Assembly (NCBI RefSeq): GCF_000208745.1
Contig: NC_030852.1
Span: 3,959,460-4,023,459 of the forward strand
Reading direction: 5' to 3'
Source of the DNA: Theobroma cacao
Lineage: Eukaryota > Streptophyta > Magnoliopsida > Malvales > Malvaceae
Length of the DNA stretch: 64,000 nucleotides
The position numbers were made by a program, and so were the translations under genes. The number at the start of each line of letters is the position of its first letter. Positions within the stretch are counted from its first letter, which is position 1. A model generated the notes under the pieces. That model was not told the origin of the DNA. It was given only the letters and a program-made list of their open reading frames with translations, and made no database searches. Shown one piece after another: positions 24,104 through 35,547 of the stretch.

Positions 24104-24440
24104 GATGGATGGAAGCAACCAAAACGCAAAAATCGTTTTCTTCTCTGCAGTTCTTTTTCACCTACTTCTTCTTATTTTTTTTTCACCTTCTCTTTATTTC
24201 AATTTTGCACCGAATTTGAAAAATTGAAACATTTTGTTTATTTCAAGATGGATGGAAATCTTGAGCTATTCCTTTCATTTCCTCTGCAACCCAAATGCAA
24301 AAACTATTTTCTTCCCTATAGTTCTTATTCACCTTTTCGTTCTTTTTTTTTTTTTCATATTCTCTTTATTTCAAATTTGCACCGAATTTGAAAAAATTGA
24401 AACCTTTTGTTTATTTCAAGATGAATGGAAAATCTTAAAC
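24104..24440. repeat. Tandem duplication of a roughly 145-170 bp unit
   Basis: Two full copies and the start of a third. Each begins AGATG(G/A)ATGGAA and contains GCAAAAA, a TTCTTATTC-rich tract, and TTTGCACCGAATTTGAAAAA. Starts are near 24104, 24246 and 24418. Open frames across it are low-complexity by-products. Confidence 0.8.
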
Positions 24441-25655
24441 CATTCATTTCCTTTCTTCTATTTAAATTCTTTTTATTATTAAAATTTTTGGAAAGGAAAA
24501 TGAGCAAACCAAAAATATTGTTTTGAATGGTTTAAAGGGCATGAGAGAGTTGATAAAATTAGATGGACAATGTTCTAGATGATGTAAGAGAGAAATCAAG
24601 AACATTAAATATGTTTGAAATCGTTTTAAGAGCATTTTTATCAAGTAATAGCAAAAATTGAATAAAACCAATTAACTTTATATTCAATGTTATTTTTAAA
24701 AGGGCTTATAAAGTGGACTATTTTTCACAATTTGCTTAATATAATATCCAAAAAAAATCACATTTCATATATAATTACTATATGGCATGCATATTCTATT
24801 ATAATATTATGCATAGTTTTTTATGATAATAAGTACATTTACATTATATTAATAAAACATTTATGAAATTGTCATGTACATTATAACTAAATGAAATATA
24901 TAATTTATTATAATAAAATTTATATTTTATCATAATAATATGTACATTTTCATTACATTATGATGACTTGTACCTATTTTCTTTAAAAGACATTTTCATT
25001 AATTCAATTAAGGAATAATATAAAAAAAAGTCTTTGAACTATTTAAGAGAATCTCAATAAATTTTTATTCTTTTATTATATTTAATTAAGTTTTTATATT
25101 TTTATTTTTGGTTAAATAAACTCTTATAAGATTGTCTGTCATTAGTCAAAACATCAACACTATGAGAGTATAAAAAATGACAAATGATAATTTGATTAAT
25201 GATAGTTTATCGACTATTAGTCATAAGAAATTATTTAATTTAAAATAAAAATATAAAACCTTATTGAACACATTAAAAGCATGAAGATTAATTTAAAATT
25301 TTTTAAATAATTAGGAACTTTTAATTTGCTATTAAAATCTTAGTTATATGATTAGTCTTATCTGTCATCATTAAACTATTCAACAATAATATTTTGATAA
25401 ACCACGGGCAATTAAGTTGTTTAAATTCATTACACCTAAGTGTAAATTTCCCACAAAAAAAATTCCAGAATGAAGAAAAATTCTGGAAACTAACGAGTAC
25501 AAGTCTAGAGCTATTTAGATTACACCCATGTCCTTTCATAATATTAGAAATCCGAATTAACACAAAAAAGCCATCGAAAAAGGGCCAAAGAAAAACAAAA
25601 ATAGGACAGCAACACCTAAGTTTTGGCTGCTCTTTATCTTAGGCAAAGCTTCTCT

Positions 25656-25910
25656 CTTTATAGACAACCTTCCTCTCCTCTTCTCTGATAAACCCTAGTT
25701 AAGGAACCAAGCATAACTTGATTTCTATTGTTTGAAGGCCGGGTATTCCTAAGCCTGCCTTTGACAAGAAGTCAAGAAGATTTTATGTTCTCTTTAGTCT
25801 TTTAAGATTTACCCTTTTTCTCATACATGCACTGAAGGGTTTCTTTTTGGGTTTTTCCCCTTTTACCTTTGCTTACTCCAAATGGATGTTTGGCTTCCAT
25901 AGCACCAAAT
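25656..25910 (+). promoter_or_regulatory. PEX3 core promoter and leader with upstream ATGs
   Basis: A TATA-like CTTTATAGA (25656-25664) is followed by a pyrimidine-rich initiator-like stretch at about 25670-25690. The inferred leader has four upstream ATGs: 25785 (6 codons), 25827 (2 codons), 25882 (6 codons, stop 25900-25902) and 25886, which is out of frame and overlaps the PEX3 start. The transcription start is inferred and could lie further downstream, which would remove some of these. Confidence 0.5.
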
Positions 25911-28900
25911 ATGCTATCTTTAAGGTCAGTTTTTTTTTATTTAATTGTTTGTTTTTGTCAATTTTCTGTGTGGATTTTATGACACATAGCTTCTTTTCTG
26001 TTTCAATTACAGGTTTTTACTTTGTGGTTCAGTTGCATTTGCTAATGTTATACTTAGTGTGTGTTAATAACCAAATTTCTGTTGTTGTCATTTAATTGCT
26101 AGTTTATGCTTTGCTTTTAGTCTGTAATATCGGGTTTATGAGATTTTTTAGCATTCTCTTATTGCTTCAATTGATTGCTAATAGATTATTACATTTTTTC
26201 CAATATAGGGATCTTTGGAGAAGGCATAAGAGGAAGGTTCTGGTTACAGCAGGTGTTTTAGGAAGTGGGTATTTTTTGTATAAACTATATGATGCTCACA
26301 GACATAGGCTTGCTGATTTGGAAAGACAGCTCGCAAGTGAGCGGGAAAATGATGAATTCATTAAAGCTCAGTAAGAATGATCACGATTATTATGAAGTTT
26401 TGTGGAACAAATTCACTGTTTTGGTTCTTATATTTTCTGGTTTTCTAACTTTTAATAGAATGCAAGTCCATTTCGAGAACATTCAAAGAATAGCTGATAC
26501 AACAACATTGCCTCATGCAATGCACTATTTAAGTTGTCGGATAGCTGAAGATTTGGACCTTTCACATCTTACAAACAGGCTGATGAGAGGGAAGGGTCAG
26601 CCCAACACTTTGTCTTCTTCAGAGAAACTTCAATTATGGGATAGGCTCAAAATTTTAAGTATGAAGTCATTATCTTCTGGTTTGTTACTGTTGTGGTCTT
26701 TTTGACATTATAAATTGCAAGTATCTAGGCCTTGTTGGAGAATCTAATTTTTCATAACTGATATGTTTGGGTTTTTTTCCAGGTTTTACAAGAATGGTGG
26801 TGTCAATATGGGCAGTAACACTGCTTAGCTTATATATTAGAGTTCAAGTCAACATTCTAGGAAGACATTTATATATTGCTACTGCACGTGGTCTTGGAAG
26901 CTCAAATTTACTTGTAAGAGCACTATGTTTTTACTCCTAATGCCTGATAATATGTTCAATTCTTTTATTGTTACCTACAGATGATTTGCAAAACTATATC
27001 AACACCTTTTTTTTCCTTTTACCTCCATTTGCTAAAATTTCTGAGATTATAATTTTATTCTAAATATGCCTCTACAGATTATTATAGCTGGTATATCCAC
27101 CAAATTCCATCTTAGTTGCCTCTGCTGTTTGAATGACAGGATGTTTTTGTATGATTCTTTTGAGTAAACTGGGTTGTTAAGGTGGAATAATATAAGAGAC
27201 TTGAGCTTCTGTTTTTGAAATGTAAGCTGATATGGCAAATAATTGTGGGATATGCAGTCACGTATTTAAATAGTGCCATGTTTACAAATAACAAAATCCT
27301 TCAAGCGGTGGTTAAAGGTGCAGGGCTGTTTTTTTTTTTTTTAGACAGGGGGGGGGTTTTCTAAGGCTTTGAAAGGGCTTAAGTATATTTGTGTGCTTTT
27401 TGCACCTAATACATCCCTCTCAGATGCTGAAAGTGGTGTGCAATCATACTATGCCGTGCAAACTATTTATTATTCAAAAATTGGCTTTCAAGATGTATGT
27501 TTATGTGTGTGTGTGATGAATAGATAGATAAAGTATTAATTCAAACCTCTATTGGTTGGTGTGCCTCCTTGTTTTGGGAGCTTATGGGGTTCTATTTTTC
27601 GGGTTTTATTGATTGTCCTTTTAAAGAATTTAGTGCACTTATATTTATTATACAAAAGAAAAAGGTGTTGCTTTGGCCTTTTAAGGTTTTTAAACTTTTA
27701 ATTTTGGTTTAATAAGAGAGTTTCTTTCATTGACATACAGAATTGGCCTTTGACATGTACAAAAGCCATGATAATAGTTGTGATTTGGTAGTACATATGT
27801 TACTACCTGGATGCTTATTTGAACCCTTCATATTGCTCCTATAAAGTCGGATATTGATGTAGTTATTTTGCTGGAGAAGGTTACTGACATGACATGAACT
27901 ATTAGTGTTATTTTCCTTAAATGGTGGCTTCTTAAGCCAAAAAATACCAAAACTGATTTATACAGATTTAATTATACAACTATCAAAGAGAAAATAATAA
28001 ATAAAAAAGGATCCAGAGGCACACCTCAACACTTCTAATTGTGGAATAAACTCATAAAGAAAATTTTCAATAAGAATTCAGAACTTGTCATTATTCTGTG
28101 CACTCAATTGAGTTTTGATTCCTTTTTAGGTGCTAAATGAGAAATTTAAATTAAACCTGGATAAGATAGTAATGGGTAGATCAATTGATGCTAGCTGCTG
28201 ACTCTTCTAGTTGTGGTGTCAACCATATAAATAAATCACAGTTGATATATGTAATGACCAAGAGTTGCAGACATTTTTGTGGATTAAACCTTTCAATCTT
28301 GTAGTCCACATGACTATCTTGGCTACATCACAATTTTATTGTTCTCTTTTGCATTGTTATGTGATGTTGAGTGTTCATTATTTTTCCGTTGTTTTAAGCC
28401 ATCAGCTTGTTAGTGGGTACTGTTGTCACTGAGTAGTGTCATTGTCGATTACTCTCATTAGATCTGTTATATTTGGCACTATAAATCTTATTTTGCACTC
28501 TTTCCGGCATCCTTATATGTCTTCATACCTTTCATGCAGGAGGATGCTGAGCTCATTGACAGGGATGACCAGCAAAAATTTCTGGCAAATGCTGACTTTC
28601 TTGCCAATCATGGCTTGTCGACATTGATTTCCCATATGCAGACAGCAGCAACAGAAGTTCTAAAGGCGTGAGTGGTTTTCCAATTCTTTATCTTTACCTT
28701 TTGGTCTATTGCTCTTGGAATTAGCGTCTGTTAAGGTTGGCTAAAACTTACATGAGTTGAAGTAAAATGGGTATCTAAATATTTTCCAGAAAACATATCC
28801 ATAAAATGGGCAAAATGGAGGAAAATAATTTATTTAGCCAACCCAATTAGTTTTTGGGTTAGGGCATGATTGAGGTGGCCATTTCCAATGTTTACATTGT

Positions 28901-31292
28901 CAAATTAGGTTATATCTGTCAATTTGATCTTCGGATTTGTGGAGAGTAATCCTATGACATTCCTTCTCCTAATCAAGAAAGAATATGCTGTAATGTAACG
29001 TAATGAGGTTAAAATGAGGTGTTAGGGCTCTCTTAAGAACTAAAAAAATATTGATGATGAATATCATGACGTGTGTGATACTTCCTTCTCCCAAATATTA
29101 ATCAATAAGCAAACCTAATGTCCCTGAAATCTAGTCTGAGTTTTGACCTCCTTACCCCTTTACACAAAGGGGTAATTAGATCTGTCTTTTAGATATTTAG
29201 ATCCGAAGATTATATATGTCAAAATGACTGGAGGGCAAGACTTGAAAGTGAAGCATACATCAGAACAACCCTCCAAGCAAACATTCTGAACTATATGGCA
29301 TTTCATGCTAACAGCAGAAGTAACTGATTGACAAGTTATATTTGCTTTCACTTCAAGATTAAGAAAATGCTACTTTGAAACTTCATTATTGTTTCCAAAA
29401 ATAGATATACTCGAATACTTTGTGAATGTTATCTTAACTTATCAAGAATATTGGATAAATGTTAAGGTCTCCTCACATGGCTTGGTATTTGGGTACTTTC
29501 TTTCAGAAAGCAATTGAGGGACTTCTTCGATACTACAGTACTTCAGCAAATAATTATGCAGATCCTTGACATGTTCATGAGCATGGGAAGTCCTCATCAC
29601 TGGGTGGACTGCTTGATGCCTGAGGACCCAAGGTTGTACAAGTTTGCCATGGCGTCCAGCAGTGATAAAACAAATCCTCCTGACTTTACACAATTTAATC
29701 AACTTATGGTTGAGACACGAGAAGTGCTTTCAAGGTATCATCAGTACATTGGCACATAAAATGTTATTTAATCTGCTCCCTGTTTAACAATTTATGAGTT
29801 TTAATTTAACAAGGAGCGGTGTGTGGTCAATTGCATGTATTTGCATCTCAAAAAGGGCTTTAATGCCAACCATTCTGATTTAACATTTATGTGTTTAACC
29901 GTTGCATGACAAAAATTAGAGAAAAAAAGAAGATGTTCAAGCCTTAGATAACCACCATTAATTTTCTTTTCTAGCTTGTTTTTCCTTTTTTTTTTGGGGG
30001 GGGTCAAGGGGGGGGGGGCGGGGGCCGGCGAGCCCGGGGTGTGGTGGTGTTGTGGTGGTAACTACACAAATTGACAGCTACAAACCACCCTTGGTTAACC
30101 TAAAGCTTCACATCTAGGTTTCTTAGGGATGAGTGACTAGTGAATCAGAATATATCGTTCATGTAAAAACTAGGAAGTTACTAAGGACTAGGAAATGAGG
30201 GAGAGGTTTCGTTTGTTTGGATTTCTTAAAAAGGGAAAGATGTGTTACCAACATTGTTTGGTTAAAGAGTAGTAAGAGAAAGAGATGATTTCTTATCATG
30301 TTCTTGTACAATTATATCCTTTATTAGTTACGAAAATAAAATATTAAAATATAACCAATTTTTCCTGTAAAGTAAAAACTTTTAAAGAGGAACCCTTGCC
30401 TCCCAAAACCTTCTAACCTGGAAGGTTTTTAAAAACTGAGAGTTTTGGATGGGCACATGTATCCCTCCAAATTCTCCATTTACATTAAAATGTTTCCAAC
30501 ACAAGTCACAAGGAGAGGCTGCCACTCTCCCTTCCCTTTGTTTTACCTCTCTTCACCTCTATCAGAAAAGCCTTAGCATACTTATGGGTGATATAGGAAG
30601 TTGACTAGCCAAATAAACACAGGTTTTCAATAACCAAAATACTTGCTCAAGGTGAGAGATGATGACAAAAAAAAGTGGCAGCCTAAATATGTTGGTCCTT
30701 GTTGGCCGGATCACCTAGAATATACTATGTCCATAAGCTTCACTTAAAAGTCAGGAAGGCCTTCTGATCTCAGAATGAAGCTGAGTGATGACTCCCCCCA
30801 AAGAATTTATTTTGTTGCCGTTAGTTTGAGATGTTCCTATCATCTTATGTTTCAAACTCATTGCAACTTTTTCCTTCTTGCGTGTAGTCTGTTATCAATT
30901 GTCATTTGGACTTCAACAAACAAAATTAACAATAGATATTATCTGTGAAGTATCTAGACACTGTCAAATCTTAATCTCATGCAGATAACTTTGTGTTATG
31001 TCAAGTTTGACTTTTCTTTTTTCATTTTCCTTGCAGTGCCGAATTTACTAGTGTTGTTGAAATATCATTAAAAGCAGTGGTGAACGCCCTGGTGGAGGAG
31101 AAGGGTTTTCAATCTGGAGGAAGCAGTCTAACATTGGGGATGCCTCTAGCTAGACTTTTGCCTCGAATTTCACAAATCTGTCCATCTCTGCTTGACGAAC
31201 CGAGCAAAAACCAGTTTATCCAAATAATACAAAGTGTTCCAGAAGTCGGGCTCTTCTTCACTCTCCTCTACGCTAATATGTCAACCTCGTAG
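25911..31292 (+). CDS. PEX3: Peroxisomal biogenesis factor 3 (peroxin-3), 7 exons
   Basis: PEX3 is the peroxisomal membrane anchor that docks the chaperone PEX19 and inserts peroxisomal membrane proteins. Exons are 25911-25924, 26209-26370, 26459-26658, 26783-26913, 28540-28667, 29507-29734 and 31037-31292, all with GT-AG introns and phases that join to an intact 372-residue protein (Arabidopsis PEX3 is about the same length). The first exon is only 14 nt (MLSL plus part of R5); this start was chosen because it alone splices in frame into DLWRRHKRK. Residues 9-14 form a basic cluster before a hydrophobic membrane segment (about 15-31, VLVTAGVLGSGYFLYKL). Diagnostic family blocks follow: TLPHAMHYLS (exon 3), SLYIRVQVNILGRHLY (exon 4), ELIDRDDQQKFL (exon 5), GSPHHWVD and MVETREVL (exon 6), and EVGLFFTLLYANM at the C-terminus. 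Intron 4 (1.6 kb) and intron 6 (1.3 kb) are the longest. Recognition is very secure; splice sites are inferred without transcripts. Confidence 0.96.
27348..27356 (+). repeat. Poly-G tract in PEX3 intron 4
   Basis: Nine G in a row, 6 bases after a run of about 14 T (27329-27342). One of three long G tracts in this transcription unit. Confidence 0.9.
29986..30060 (+). repeat. Poly-T / poly-G low-complexity block in PEX3 intron 6
   Basis: A T run of about ten leads into 8 G (29996-30003), then 11 G (30008-30018), then a GC-rich stretch and GGTGTGGTGGTG. Strikingly unlike the AT-rich surroundings. It may be a genuine simple repeat or an assembly artefact. Confidence 0.8.
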
Positions 31293-31370
31293 AGTCCGAA
31301 TTTGTAATTTTATTTCACATTTAATTTTCATACAAGGCACCAATGTAAAGATTCCAAATGAGGTAAGGTT

Positions 31371-31383
31371 GGGGGGGGGGGGG
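31371..31383 (+). repeat. Poly-G tract after the PEX3 stop codon
   Basis: Thirteen G in a row about 80 nt after the stop codon, so probably in the 3' untranslated region. Confidence 0.9.
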
Positions 31384-31921
31384 TCTGAATTCCAAGTTGT
31401 GAAAGGAAAAATTGATGGAGAGAGATTATTGCATTGGTTTGTAATTCTTTCCACATCTTGTTAAGTTGGTATTTTGCTGGTTTCGATCTGGTAAATCATC
31501 CAGTTCATCCTTTGAAATGATGATAAAATAAAGCTTGAGATCGAGGGCTTTACATTTATCATTTGTTATCTATTCGGAAAATCTAGGAGAGCCATGTATG
31601 TGGCATTTATGTGATTTGATAAGATGCTTTATTTTATGCTGTTTGCTTCTGCCATGTTTTCAAGCTCCTTGAAAGAAAATTGGCAAAGCCATGGATGAAA
31701 CGAGGAAAGACCATAATTCCTTTCTTTATTTGTGTGGCTAATTCAACTTTAATTTATTTAATAAGAGTATAATGGGCTGAGTTGAATCACTTTGGCTATC
31801 ATTAAGCCGAATTTGACTTGTTAAGATACATAAAGTGAAAAGTAGGCAAACCAAGGTTCTAAGCTTGAATTGAATTGTACAGATTGTTACTACAAAAAGT
31901 GTTGTAAGCTTGGAATCATCA

Positions 31922-32564
31922 TCAAATCTGTTGTTGATGTTGTAGTCCATTTACATCTTTGTCCTGAAGATGAACTTTATCTCCATTTGCAGTGGTATTT
32001 GGTACTGGAACAACCCGTCCAACAATGGGATACTTGTCCATGAATTTATATTCCCAATCCTCCAACACAGCAAGCTCCTCAGCACTCAAGCCTTCAATGT
32101 TCCCTGTCAGGTCTTCAGGCTTGAATGACAACATGGCTAAGGCCCTGCTCGCATCCCTCCCTGTAAACATCGAATAAGGCCCTCCACGCCCATAAAACAT
32201 CCTGAAATCCAAACTTTTACGTTTTCATCAAATGTAGAAACAGAATCAATTACATGAATTCAGTAAAGATGAGAAAAAGAATTTATTACTTGGAGGAAGA
32301 GACGTCGTAGATCTGGCCTTTGATGGCAATAAGGAGAGGCTTTCTGGGGTCAGAGCCATCGTAAGCTCTTAACTCTTTCTCCGTAACATCTCCCAGCTGA
32401 ACTGGCTCCTTTGGCGGCTTCTGACAAAAATCTTCAGGACCCAAAAACATGCCGCACACGATTTTGTAGACAACCACCATCATGGCAATGATTGTGAAGA
32501 ATGCCGTCGGGGATAGCCCCGTCACCTCTGTCACGGCGTCCATCACTGTTGAGTAAATTCCCAT
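31922..32564 (-). CDS. Membrane steroid-binding protein, MAPR family, 2 exons
   Basis: Member of the membrane-associated progesterone receptor family (plant MSBP type), which binds heme or steroids through a cytochrome b5-like fold on endomembranes or the plasma membrane. Exon 1 is complement(32290-32564), exon 2 complement(31922-32201); the 88-bp intron has GT-AG ends and splices SSSK to MFYGRGGPY, giving 184 residues. A signal-anchor helix is at about residues 18-41 (LSPTAFFTIIAMMVVVYKI). The b5-like domain covers about 55-165, with the family signatures YDGSDPRKPLLIAIKGQIYD, MFYGRGGPY, GRDASRALA and LEDWEYKFMDKYP. Arabidopsis MSBP1 is longer (about 220 residues) mainly through a longer linker and tail. 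It lies tail-to-tail with PEX3 and head-to-head with GIP1. Which MSBP paralogue it matches I cannot say. Confidence 0.93.
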
Positions 32565-32853
32565 GATTTCTTAATCTTCTTCTTCTGTCTTTCTGTACTC
32601 CAAAAAAATGAAGTTTGGGTTGGGTGTTTTTTCATTCCTCTTCTTTAATTGCAGAAAAGCGTCTGAGTTTACCTACCTCTCATTGACCAATGACCCAACC
32701 TACCGCCACTGCCACTACACAGAACTTGTTTTGTGGGCTGGGCTTATTGGCCTGAACGGGTCTTGTTAGTTGGTATTTATTCAGAAATATTTTTGAACTT
32801 TTGAAAAGAACAGAAACAAACGCTCTGCTTACTCTTTTTCCCGAGATCTCGAG
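32565..32853. promoter_or_regulatory. Divergent promoter between the MSBP-type gene and GIP1
   Basis: The two start codons are 813 bp apart, and since GIP1 has a leader intron the shared promoter is only a few hundred bases. It contains two overlapping site II motifs (TGGGCT at 32734-32739 and 32739-32744, in TGTGGGCTGGGCTT) and a nearby TTGGCC. Site II (TGGGCY) motifs are known from promoters of proliferation-linked and mitochondrial protein genes in plants and bind TCP factors. The leader exon of GIP1 ends at 32853. Confidence 0.55.
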
Positions 32854-33368
32854 GTTAGCATTTTCGTTGTCCTTGTTTCAGATTTGAGAAACCAAAATTT
32901 TGGGTCTTACCGTCTAAGAATTGAATTAAAGTTTACTGCCTTTTTAGTTCTTGTATATATACACTCATTGGAGTGTCACAGTGTAATTCATTTAGCTGGT
33001 CTGTGTATTGATTTCAGATAGTTGGTTATAAGCTTCGCAAAAATAGGTGTTTGATTCATGATTGGAAATGTGAATTCCAAACTTTACATTTTTTGGGGGG
33101 TTTATTTGATGATAGGATGTTGATTTGCTATTATTTTGTAGTTCATGAGCCGGCTTTTAATTTTCTGTATTAGTTTCTGAATAATTTCATGAGCTGCATT
33201 CATTTCAAGTATCTGGAGCTCACCAGTAAATTTTATTATGTGTAATGACAAAGCAAAGTTATTTCTGTCTGTACTTTATCTTGAAATTTTTCTTTTTAAG
33301 ATGATTAAAAATTTGTGTCCTTGGCTCCAGTTGGATGTTAAATTTTTGGAGAATTTTTCCTTTTGTAG
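32854..33368 (+). other. Intron in the 5' untranslated region of GIP1
   Basis: A consensus-like donor (GAG|GTTAGC at 32854) and acceptor (TTTTGTAG| at 33361-33368) bracket 515 bp of T-rich sequence ending 9 bases before the GIP1 ATG. Leader introns are common in plant housekeeping genes. No transcript evidence is available. Confidence 0.55.
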
Positions 33369-33377
33369 TCTATTGTT

Positions 33378-33599
33378 ATGGATCCAGAAGCTGCACGAAC
33401 TGCCCGAGAATCTCTAGACCTGGCATTTCACATGTCAAATATTCTTGATACGGGACTTGATCGGCATACCCTCTCAGTCCTTATTGCCCTCTGTGACTTG
33501 GGTCTGAACCCTGAGGCGTTGGCTGCTGTTGTCAAGGAACTCCAAAGAGAACCTTCACCCTCAACCCCACTGCCAACTTCTTCATCACAAATACCTTAG
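33378..33599 (+). CDS. GIP1: Mitotic-spindle organizing protein 1 (MOZART1/GIP1)
   Basis: A 73-residue microprotein that binds the N-terminal region of GCP3 and helps recruit and activate gamma-tubulin complexes at microtubule nucleation sites and the nuclear envelope. The sequence has the family core almost unbroken: ARESLDLAFHMSNILDTGLD, then RHTLSVLIALCDLGLNPEAL and AAVVKELQRE, which form the three short helices of the MOZART1 fold (about residues 8-57). The tail (58-73) is Ser/Pro-rich and unconserved. The coding part is one exon, as in the Arabidopsis GIP genes. The start codon follows a probable leader intron. Identification is very secure. Confidence 0.96.
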   Translation: MDPEAARTARESLDLAFHMSNILDTGLDRHTLSVLIALCDLGLNPEALAAVVKELQREPSPSTPLPTSSSQIP

Positions 33600-35547
33600 C
33601 CAAGTTTGTGCTTCTGATATTTTCTAGTAAATTTAGGAGCAATGTCGAAGATTCCAATTTACTTTGTTTTTGACTGTTGTTTTTGCAATTGAAAATTTCT
33701 TTGCATTTCCTTATCTCTAGCACAATTGTGCTTAGAGTTCACATGCATGTATATTCCTCTTAGGGCTCCATCACGCTGTAGTTAGTGTCTGTTCTTATAT
33801 CCCCTCATTCGATGTTTGATTCATTATCTTCACTATCTTGAATTGTCTTTTCTTCTTTGTGTTGGAGCATATGAAATTGTTGCCAGATGTATTTCGTTTG
33901 TCTTTCTGGAAAATGGCTGCTATAGTCATTGTTCTAAATCAAAATTGTGGACTTGGTTGCCATGTTGTGGTTGTCAGTGTCGGTGAACGTTACTTAACGC
34001 GTTGATATTTGTGCCAATGATTTTGTTTGTGTGACTTAGTTTGATAATTAGCACCCAAATAAAAGGAACATTACTATGGCTATAGTGCCTGTCCATTGAA
34101 GGAATAATTGCAGTCTTGTCCTAATACGCCCTTTAGTTTCTTGAGCTTATCTGGGTTTACTTACAATTAAGTCGTTTCTAACCGCTGACATGCTATCGAT
34201 CAAGGAGGAAGGAGAAGACCTCTGCAGATAGAAAATAATTACAGAACAATAAATCACTAATTAAATTTAGCGAGACATTTTGTCTATTTGTAGCTTTCTT
34301 TTCCACATTTTCAGATAGTTTCTTTGGATTATGAATACCTTTTTATCAAAATTTCTTTAATGCTTGAACTTATTGGTGTCACCAAAAGTATCTGTACTAT
34401 ATTAAGTCAACAATCAAGTGTCTCTATTGAGTTGATAGGGATCAACTTTGTTGGAATGTACAACTAATAACAAAAACTATAAATTTATTAAACTTAAGAA
34501 GTACTTTAATTACAAGTCTGCAGAAAGAGATTTTGTGTTCACTTTCTTTTTGAATTAGAATTCATTGTTTTGTGTCACTTGTATACCTAATTTTCTCCAT
34601 CGTTTCCCTCTCATTTCGTTTGAATATGAACTGCTTATTTGAACCTTTTTTAACACTCAAGTAGGTTATGTTCAAGAGGCTAGTTTTGGTTACTGAAGTT
34701 TGGAAAATACTTGTGATGCATGTATAGTAACAATAAATAACTTTGTCATTGTCACGAATGAACTGGATAAACACGAAGAAATACTTTAAAAAAATCAGAA
34801 GGTATTGTTCTCATTTGCTGTCATTTGATGGAGAAAAATTTCTGTTTCTTGTGCCTCTTTGAAATCATGGTTCATTGATTTGAAATGGAATAGAATTAAG
34901 TTGTTCCTGTTCAGACGTATGCATGCATGCAAGTAGGAGCACATAAACATGATGAGACACATCTGCATATATATTAGTCATAGAGTATGTTTGAGATGTA
35001 AATATAATCACATTGTGGGTAACTCCATTTGCTTGAAGGGTCAAAGGGATGCTGGCATCAAGGTTATATGAACAAATTTCCAGAGATACGTAGTTATTTT
35101 GTTGCAGCTAAGGGTGTTATGTTGCTGTCTTTTACCCTGTGCCAAAGTGTTACATTAATTCTGATTGAAACTAGTGCTTGGTCTTGATATTGAAGGTCAA
35201 AGATGTTAGCTCAAAATTTAGGTAGATTTTCTGATTTTTGACTACTGTTTGACGAAGTATATTTACTTATCCCCCAAAAAAGGATGTTAGTTCGAAACTT
35301 TCATGATTTTTCACCAAATTATAATGTTGAATATTGAAAGTAATTTACCATTTTCGTTCTCACATGTTGTACTTTTGAGAACCAAATGGCTTCCATAAAC
35401 AAGGAAACTTGAATATGAGACTCCCGGAAACTATTTTTTCTGTGGAATTTGCATGTTGAAATCTCAAGGCTTGTCATGCATCGTGCAGGGATTTCACTGT
35501 TTAGTTGCTTGTTTGTTACTGACTTTTGATAAAAGAACAAGCAGGCA
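33600..35547. other. Intergenic region downstream of GIP1
   Basis: The first few hundred bases are likely GIP1 3' untranslated sequence. Beyond that I see no gene, RNA or clear repeat. Short frames on the minus strand (34562-34774 and 35319-35540) show no domain. Confidence 0.55.

Larger units (their letters stand above)
22445..25650. other. AT-rich intergenic region upstream of PEX3
   Basis: No gene recognised. It holds two local tandem repeats described separately (23552-23935 and 24104-24440). The rest is A/T-rich sequence. Confidence 0.6.

Noticed and set aside
25847..26095. ORF of 82 codons taken as PEX3 exon 1
   Set aside because: It begins at a non-ATG codon and does not join exon 2 in frame; the ATG at 25911 with the donor at 25925 does.
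26265..26705. Plus-strand ORF of 146 codons
   Set aside because: It reads PEX3 exon 2 out of frame, runs through intron 2 and only then enters the exon 3 frame; the spliced model explains it.
29442..29702. Minus-strand ORF of 86 codons
   Set aside because: Antisense shadow of PEX3 exon 6.
31992..32177. Plus-strand ORF of 61 codons
   Set aside because: Antisense shadow of exon 2 of the MSBP-type gene.
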